A stretch of 64,000 bases of DNA, taken from Gemmatimonadota bacterium (GTDB taxonomy: Bacteria > Gemmatimonadota > Gemmatimonadetes > Longimicrobiales > Gaopeijiaceae). The translations under genes were made by a program, and so were the position numbers. This document shows, in pieces, positions 59,096 to 64,000 of the stretch (positions are counted from its first letter, which is position 1; every line of letters begins with the position of its first letter). Below the pieces are notes generated by a model. The model was not told the DNA's origin and ran no database searches. It saw only the letters and a program-made list of their open reading frames with translations. The stretch spans positions 124,001 to 188,000 of the forward strand of contig DQPL01000131.1 of assembly GCA_015664885.1 (NCBI GenBank), read 5' to 3'.

Positions 59096-61681
59096 TCAAC
59101 GCGAAGGATAGCCGCCGACCCAGACCGGACTCGACCAGGCCATGGCGTCGTTCACCTGCCGCACACGGATGTAGTAGTAGTCCCCCTCTTGGGGCTCCCG
59201 CGCGTCCGTGTAGCTGAAGGCGACGTCACGCTCTCCATCGCGGATGATGTGTCTCAAGGTAATTCCGTCGTCGGGATAGCCGTCGGCCGGAAGCGCACGC
59301 TCCAGCCTGCCGCGACGCAGGTCGGCGAGCCCTAACCTGACCCGTTGACCGGGGATGGTCACAGGCAGCCGCACGAACGGGGGCGCCGACCCGGTCTCAC
59401 GAGCCTCGTCCAGATCCAGAACGATCGCCGCCCCCGGCTGAACGTTCGAAAGCGTCAACCGCAGCGAGCTCCAGTCGCCACGGGTGTGGGTGGCAAAGCG
59501 CGCGCCGTTGCCCTCGCGCTCCAGGAGCTGGGTTCCCGGGTTCACGAAGTCCGTCGCTTCGATGGCCTCGAGTTCGGCTCCTTCGACCGCGATCGTGCCC
59601 CGCCAGTGCCGCCAACCCCGGGGCACGTCGAGCTGTACGGGCGTCTCGTCGGAGTGAAAAGAGAGCAACAGCTCCATCGACTGGGAGGCATCAGCCGTCT
59701 CGTCGGTCAGGTAGTCCTGCCACCAGATCGCTTGGCCATTCTTGAAGAGCGTGATGGACTCGATGGCAGCGGTGCCAACGACGCGTCCCGTGACAATCCG
59801 GGCCTCGGCAGAGGGCGCGCGCTGGCCCATGCCGACCCCGTTGAGCTCGACGTCGAGGATGATGCGATCACCTGTCGTCGCATATGTTTGCCGCGCTTTC
59901 ATAGCGTCGAACAACGCGTCGCGCGACCGCTCGGGCGCCATCACCGCGCCGAGACCGCCCCGTTGTGCGAGCGAATTGCGGTTGGGCGCCGAGTAGCCGG
60001 GGTGGGAAAGATGGTCGTCCGAGGCGGCGACGAACCCGACCTGATGGCCGCGCGAGAGATAGCTGCGCGCGAACCACTCGAAGGTGCCGTGCATCGACAT
60101 CATCTCGACGAGCGGCTCGAGCGCCGGGTTCGATTGGCGGAAGTCGCCCGGGTTGTGCGCGTGAGGAATGGTGAGCACGTCGTCCGGATCGTAGCGCTCC
60201 TGTAGGCCCTTGTAGAGCTCCGATAGCACGGGATACTCCAGCGCCGAGACCCGCTCGTAGTTCTGGACGCTGCGGAAGATCACGTTGTGGTGGCCGCCGA
60301 AACGCGTGTGCCTCGTCCACTCGTAGCCCAGATAAGGGATGAACTCACCGGGTGCGTCGAAGGTCTTGGTAGCCTCCTGCATCAGCGCCCACTCACCGTC
60401 GTCGAGCCAGATGTCGTGCTCGGCGTGCGTCACGAAATCGAGCCGGGCGTCATCCCTGGCGAAGCGCATGAAGAAGTCGATGGTGCCGATGCCTTCGGCA
60501 TAGCCCGAGTGCCCATGCGTGTCGCCCCAATAGATGCGACGCTCGGGATTCTCGACGACGAGGATCGGATTGGCCTCGCCTCTGATCGAGCCGTCCTGCG
60601 AGCGGAGGCTCACCCAATGGGGTCCCGGCTCGTCCAGGCTGAGCTCCACCAGGGCGATCGCTTCAGTCCCGCCTTGGGTAGTCGCGCGCACCTCGCCGTT
60701 CACCAGAACGTCGAAAGCCGGGATCCGACCGGTGGCTCGATTGAAGTAGCGGTCCTCGGCGCGAACCGAGAGCGTGAACGTCTCGCCCGGCTCGACGATG
60801 CTGGGGGCGAATCCGTGAACGCCCGCAACCTGCTTGCCGGTGATGATGATCGGCTGGATGGGCAGCGGACGCCACTCGCCGGACCCGTCGAGGTCCACAT
60901 AGAGCGGCAAGGGCATGCGCTCGCTAGAGGTGGTGGGGAGCAGCAGCCCCCGACCACCCGCGCTCGTCTCACCGTAGGTGATCGTCACCGTCTCACCGGC
61001 CTCGAGCGTGCCTTCTGTCAGGCGAAAGGCGATGGCAGGTTGGGGTCCACGGAACCCACCGTGCGGACCCGACGCCATGTAGATCCATGGTTCGAACACC
61101 GCGTCCGAGTCACTCGTTTCGATCGTCACGTATCCGTCGAGCGCCGGATTGTCCGCTTGAAAGCGTCCGAAGTTCGCGGAGAAGTGCCGCGCGACCCAGA
61201 ATCCGCCGCCTGGCTGGACCGCATGGGTGCCGACCGTCCAGATCTGTCGGATCGTTGCATGAGTGCGCGCCTCGAACGGGCCCAGCGACTCGGCCGTGAG
61301 CTCGCCGAGCGCGCCTTCTTCGTCACGCAGCGTGAACTCACGTACGAGCCGGTCGAGGCTTTCCGATTGACGCACCGCGCCGCGCCCGCTCGGCGGCATC
61401 GTGGACTGGAGCCGAATGCGAGGGCCTTCGAGGCCGACCTCGCCCCCCACCATCGAGTAGGCGTCGGCCCAATCGGCGAGCACCTGCGCGCGAACCGCGA
61501 TGGTCGACGCATCCGTCGGAGTGGCGGCCACATCCGACTTCAACTCATCGACGGCGGCACGAAGCTCGGGCGTGAGATAGTGGTCACCGCCGGACACGCC
61601 TGAATCGCATGCCGCTAGGGATACCACGGCCGCGAGAGAGGCGCACAGCCGGGTGGATCGGGCCTGAAGCATCGTCGCCAT
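59096..61681 (-). CDS. DUF3604 lipoprotein
   Basis: An 861-residue predicted lipoprotein ('AAVVSLAACDSG') of the DUF3604 family, which has a PHP-like metal-dependent fold. The domain is near 385-640: 'YWGDTHGHSGYAEGIGTID', 'FVTHAEHDIWLDDGEW', 'ARSYLSRGHQVGFVAASDDH' and 'ATTGDRIILD' line the probable metal site. Ahead is a long Ig-like/beta-sandwich region (about 130-375). Family function is not proven; phosphoesterase-like hydrolysis is expected from the fold. It lies 43 bases after the CCWTNGY copy 2 stop and 34 bases before the PRPP synthetase gene. Confidence 0.87.
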   Translation of the reverse strand: MATMLQARSTRLCASLAAVVSLAACDSGVSGGDHYLTPELRAAVDELKSDVAATPTDASTIAVRAQVLADWADAYSMVGGEVGLEGPRIRLQSTMPPSGRGAVRQSESLDRLVREFTLRDEEGALGELTAESLGPFEARTHATIRQIWTVGTHAVQPGGGFWVARHFSANFGRFQADNPALDGYVTIETSDSDAVFEPWIYMASGPHGGFRGPQPAIAFRLTEGTLEAGETVTITYGETSAGGRGLLLPTTSSERMPLPLYVDLDGSGEWRPLPIQPIIITGKQVAGVHGFAPSIVEPGETFTLSVRAEDRYFNRATGRIPAFDVLVNGEVRATTQGGTEAIALVELSLDEPGPHWVSLRSQDGSIRGEANPILVVENPERRIYWGDTHGHSGYAEGIGTIDFFMRFARDDARLDFVTHAEHDIWLDDGEWALMQEATKTFDAPGEFIPYLGYEWTRHTRFGGHHNVIFRSVQNYERVSALEYPVLSELYKGLQERYDPDDVLTIPHAHNPGDFRQSNPALEPLVEMMSMHGTFEWFARSYLSRGHQVGFVAASDDHLSHPGYSAPNRNSLAQRGGLGAVMAPERSRDALFDAMKARQTYATTGDRIILDVELNGVGMGQRAPSAEARIVTGRVVGTAAIESITLFKNGQAIWWQDYLTDETADASQSMELLLSFHSDETPVQLDVPRGWRHWRGTIAVEGAELEAIEATDFVNPGTQLLEREGNGARFATHTRGDWSSLRLTLSNVQPGAAIVLDLDEARETGSAPPFVRLPVTIPGQRVRLGLADLRRGRLERALPADGYPDDGITLRHIIRDGERDVAFSYTDAREPQEGDYYYIRVRQVNDAMAWSSPVWVGGYPSR

Positions 61682-61724
61682 GGTCGGCTAGAGAGAATCC
61701 GCTCGCCGACTAATGGATAGGCGC

Positions 61725-62708
61725 TTACCGCGTTACGCGCACCCTGACGTACCCGTTGGTCCAGCAGCACTGGTCGTTCGAGGCGCTATCCACCGCATTG
61801 AAGTTGTCCACCTGCGCGCGCAAGACATACTCACCCGGCTCAGAGAACGTCACGATCACGCTGGCTAAGCCGTGCCCTTCCTCGAGACGGACGCTCTCTG
61901 GCCCGGGAGGATTGTTGTTCCTCGCGATGGCGCGACGACCCGCGGCGCTGGTGGAATCCACCACCTCCTCCTGCTCTGGCACCGGGTTGGACTGGTGCCG
62001 CGTGAACTCGACGTCCCCAGAACTCTGGTACGTGGACCAAACCACACGCAACGCAACGCCTTCCGCGGAACGAAAGTCGTCGGGGTCCCTCTCTGAAGGG
62101 TCCCTCGCGTTGATCGAGAGCACGATCGGAGAGCCTACCGTGGCCGTCACCGTACGCCCTGCGGCGATGCCTCCAGGTCCCCTTCCCTCCTCGCCGCTGC
62201 CCGACTCGAACCAGACGAGTGGGTGGAGGGAGCCCTGGGGCCGCTTGTTCCAGTCCAGCTCGTAGGCGATGGCGCTGGTCCGGCCGGGCACTCGCATGAC
62301 CTCTTCGGTCCCGTCGCGGGCCCCAAGATTCCACCAGACGTCCTCGCCTTTCCGGTCCGCCGGCAAAGTCACCGCAAACACGCCGCGGTGCCGTCCAGGA
62401 AGGAAAATGGTGGGCTGCATCCCATCGTACTCGGCGACTTCGATGCGATTGTCCTCGCCCACGGGGATCGCCACGACGGTCTCTTGGTTCAGATTGAGGT
62501 ATCCGAACGCGACGGTGTAGGTCCCGTCTTCGTTGGCGTACCAACCCTCCATAAATGGGATGACGTTTTGTTGCCCACCGGATGACGGCTGGGGCTGCAA
62601 GAGCAAACGGCCGTCCGTCGCCTGGGCCTCGAGCGCCGCCGCGCCAGCGACAACACCGCACAGAAGCAGCACGAAGGCCACCCCCCGACCCACCGTGCGA
62701 ATCCTCAT
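61725..62708 (-). CDS. Secreted 'CCWTNGY' protein, copy 2 (unknown family)
   Basis: A 327-residue exported protein (signal ending near AALEAQ). It shares with the 14745-15575 protein the motifs 'GWYANEDGTYTVAFGYLNLN', then 'DNRIEVAEYDGMQPTIF', and the C-terminus 'FSEPGEYVLRAQ' followed by 'CCWTNGYVRVRVTR'. The middle is longer and holds a loop rich in Glu/Arg/Asn absent from copy 1. GAGGG, overlapping the upstream stop, lies 8 bases before the ATG, and only 11 bases separate it from the cytochrome/PHM-like gene. It is the second instance of this pairing, in reversed gene order. Confidence 0.82.
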   Translation of the reverse strand: MRIRTVGRGVAFVLLLCGVVAGAAALEAQATDGRLLLQPQPSSGGQQNVIPFMEGWYANEDGTYTVAFGYLNLNQETVVAIPVGEDNRIEVAEYDGMQPTIFLPGRHRGVFAVTLPADRKGEDVWWNLGARDGTEEVMRVPGRTSAIAYELDWNKRPQGSLHPLVWFESGSGEEGRGPGGIAAGRTVTATVGSPIVLSINARDPSERDPDDFRSAEGVALRVVWSTYQSSGDVEFTRHQSNPVPEQEEVVDSTSAAGRRAIARNNNPPGPESVRLEEGHGLASVIVTFSEPGEYVLRAQVDNFNAVDSASNDQCCWTNGYVRVRVTR

Positions 62709-62719
62709 CGTCAGTACCC

Positions 62720-64000
62720 TCAGGAGATGATCTTTGCCTTCTCCTTGCGCTCCTCGACCAGCCTGTCGTAGCCATCTTCATCGAGGTGAGTGACACCGAG
62801 CCAGAAATGTGACATCTCGTCGGCGGTCCGGCTCCCGTAATCGACCCACTGATCCGGATCCGGGTTGTTCGGATTAGCCGCCGTATTGTCGAACCACTGT
62901 TTCATTACGAGCACTGCGCCGGCCGGAATCAGGGGTGCCACGTCGTCCTCGTAAATGTGGCTCTGGTGCCACACGGCGCTCCAGTTGGAGACCATGCTGA
63001 TGACCTCGGTGCGCCCCGTCTCCGGATAGAAGATCTCCAGGGACGCGGACCGCAGGCGCAGGTGCCCGTGCGGCTGGAAGCTGTCGAGACGGACCGGATG
63101 GTCGAACGACTTCAAGCCCTCGGTCATCTCGATCCCGTTCGGCGGCAGCAGCAGGTCGCGCTGACCCTCCATGAACCCGTACAGGCCCAGGTCCTGCTTG
63201 TACTCGTATTCGTAGTCCTCCGGATGCAGCCAGATGCCCAACTCAACCACGTTGTCGTGGATCACCTCGTCCGCTGCCAAAGTCCCGAGCCCGCCCGGAT
63301 ACATGTGGATGTCCCAACGCAGCCAAGAGTCTGCAGGAAGGACTCGGCAAACGCCGTCGGGAATGAGCTCGCCCAGCTTGCCCATCGCGTACTCGGTCGC
63401 TCGATCGCCCGTGCCGACGAAAGAACCGTCGTCCTGCCTGAGCTGGAACGTGGAGTTGGCGTGGTGGACCACACCCTTGGCGTTCCCGGAGGGTTTCACC
63501 TGAAGGGCTTTGATGCAGCGATCACCAGTAATCCCGATCGGAGCGAAGGGGCGATGCCACAGGTCGAGTCCGGAGGCCGGCACGTCGATGGGGCTCGAGG
63601 GAACGACCACATCGGGCGTACCCAAGGTGGGCGTAAACGACCACTCTTCGGTATCCGGCAAGTCGGCCATCGCGGGCATGTCAGCCGGATCGCCCATGGG
63701 CGCACCCTGATCGACCCACTCGACGATGGTGTTGATGTCCTCATCGGAGAGGCGCCAGTCGTGCTTGAGCTCCTGGATGCCGATGTCGTTGTCGTAGTAG
63801 TACGGCGGCATCAGACGGTTGGAGACCTGACGGCGGATGCGCCGCGCGTAGCGCTTGGCATCGTCGTAGTCGACCAGATTGATGGGTCCGATCCCACCTG
63901 GCCGGTGACAAACCGTGCAGTTCTTCTGGATGATGGACGCCACATCAGCGGCGTACGTCACATCCACGTCGATCCCGTCCGCCGAGGCGAAAGTGACCTG
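62720..64000 (-). CDS. Cytochrome c / PHM-like copper monooxygenase fusion, copy 2 (cut by window edge)
   Basis: At least 426 residues, continuing past the right edge, where the signal peptide must lie. The frame reads through from the last base with no stop. A cytochrome c domain has 'CTVCH', and the PHM-like part repeats the copper-site pattern of copy 1: 'VVHHANSTF', 'WDIHMYPGG', 'QPHGHLRL' and 'DEMSHFWLGV'. Common stretches such as 'RIRRQVSNRLMPP' and 'FDNTAANPNNPDPDQW' show that both genes are paralogues. It probably heads the leftward run that contains CCWTNGY copy 2, DUF3604, a PRPP synthetase and HupE. Confidence 0.82.
   Translation of the reverse strand, partial: QVTFASADGIDVDVTYAADVASIIQKNCTVCHRPGGIGPINLVDYDDAKRYARRIRRQVSNRLMPPYYYDNDIGIQELKHDWRLSDEDINTIVEWVDQGAPMGDPADMPAMADLPDTEEWSFTPTLGTPDVVVPSSPIDVPASGLDLWHRPFAPIGITGDRCIKALQVKPSGNAKGVVHHANSTFQLRQDDGSFVGTGDRATEYAMGKLGELIPDGVCRVLPADSWLRWDIHMYPGGLGTLAADEVIHDNVVELGIWLHPEDYEYEYKQDLGLYGFMEGQRDLLLPPNGIEMTEGLKSFDHPVRLDSFQPHGHLRLRSASLEIFYPETGRTEVISMVSNWSAVWHQSHIYEDDVAPLIPAGAVLVMKQWFDNTAANPNNPDPDQWVDYGSRTADEMSHFWLGVTHLDEDGYDRLVEERKEKAKIIS

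Noticed and set aside
1-64000. CRISPR arrays, tRNA or rRNA genes, and phage genes
   Set aside because: I saw no regularly spaced repeats, cloverleaf-like segments, rRNA stretches or phage structural or integrase genes. A tRNA scan program would be needed to exclude a tRNA completely.

Overview
This is a GC-rich, gene-dense chromosomal window with no rRNA, tRNA, CRISPR array, insertion sequence or phage gene that I could recognise. The gene content suggests a heterotrophic bacterium of the Gemmatimonadota type: a SusC/SusD-like outer-membrane uptake pair, DUF5916 and Wzi-like barrels, many Tat-exported or lipobox proteins, and an unusual number of quinoproteins and beta-propellers. Acidobacteriota or another diderm lineage is the second choice. 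The assignment rests on gene families only.

Layout. 1-1930: end of a GMC oxidoreductase and a peptidylglycine-lyase (PAL)-like propeller, closed by a strong terminator. 1964-7620 (minus strand): a tightly packed operon of an RnfD/NqrB-like membrane protein, a SUMF1-like protein, a frameshifted heme-like lipoprotein, a small lipoprotein and a cytochrome c/PQQ dehydrogenase. 7746-9656: malate synthase. 9755-14349 (minus): SusD- and SusC-like pair. 14745-22621 (plus): a five-gene operon of a 'CCWTNGY' secreted protein, a cytochrome c fused to a PHM-like copper domain, a cytochrome c/PQQ dehydrogenase, a PAL-like propeller and a DUF5916 outer-membrane protein. 22647-31459: mixed genes including a Tat propeller, a truncated pilin/LytTR junction, a linalool dehydratase-isomerase-like protein, Wzi, a GT32 glycosyltransferase and hemolysin III. 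31580-39434 (minus): a decayed hybrid kinase, ApbE, a NosR-like protein, gamma-glutamyltransferase and a D-amino-acid-oxidase-like protein whose C-terminal motif sits at its N-terminus. 39556-53843: more quinoproteins and propellers, an orphan AbrB-type antitoxin, a short-chain fatty acid transporter and a metzincin. 54029-64000: a shortened CapA, an APC permease, HupE, a parvulin-like protein, a divergent PRPP synthetase, DUF3604, and a second CCWTNGY/cytochrome-PHM pair cut by the right edge.

How they fit. Most genes encode exported redox or hydrolytic proteins acting on small organic molecules in the periplasm: copper-type hydroxylation, PQQ-linked dehydrogenation, PAL-like lyase, lactonase, amino-acid oxidase and gamma-glutamyl hydrolysis, with heme c domains fused to collect or deliver electrons. 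ApbE/NosR-like and RnfD-like proteins would handle electrons at the inner membrane. The most novel candidate is the duplicated CCWTNGY/cytochrome-PHM pair and the operon around its first copy. Both halves of a peptidylglycine amidating system (PHM-like and PAL-like) occur in the window, but the substrate is unknown.

Three loci (24.4 kb, 31.8 kb, 54.3 kb) look like internal deletions. They may be real gene decay or assembly joins and should be checked before interpretation.
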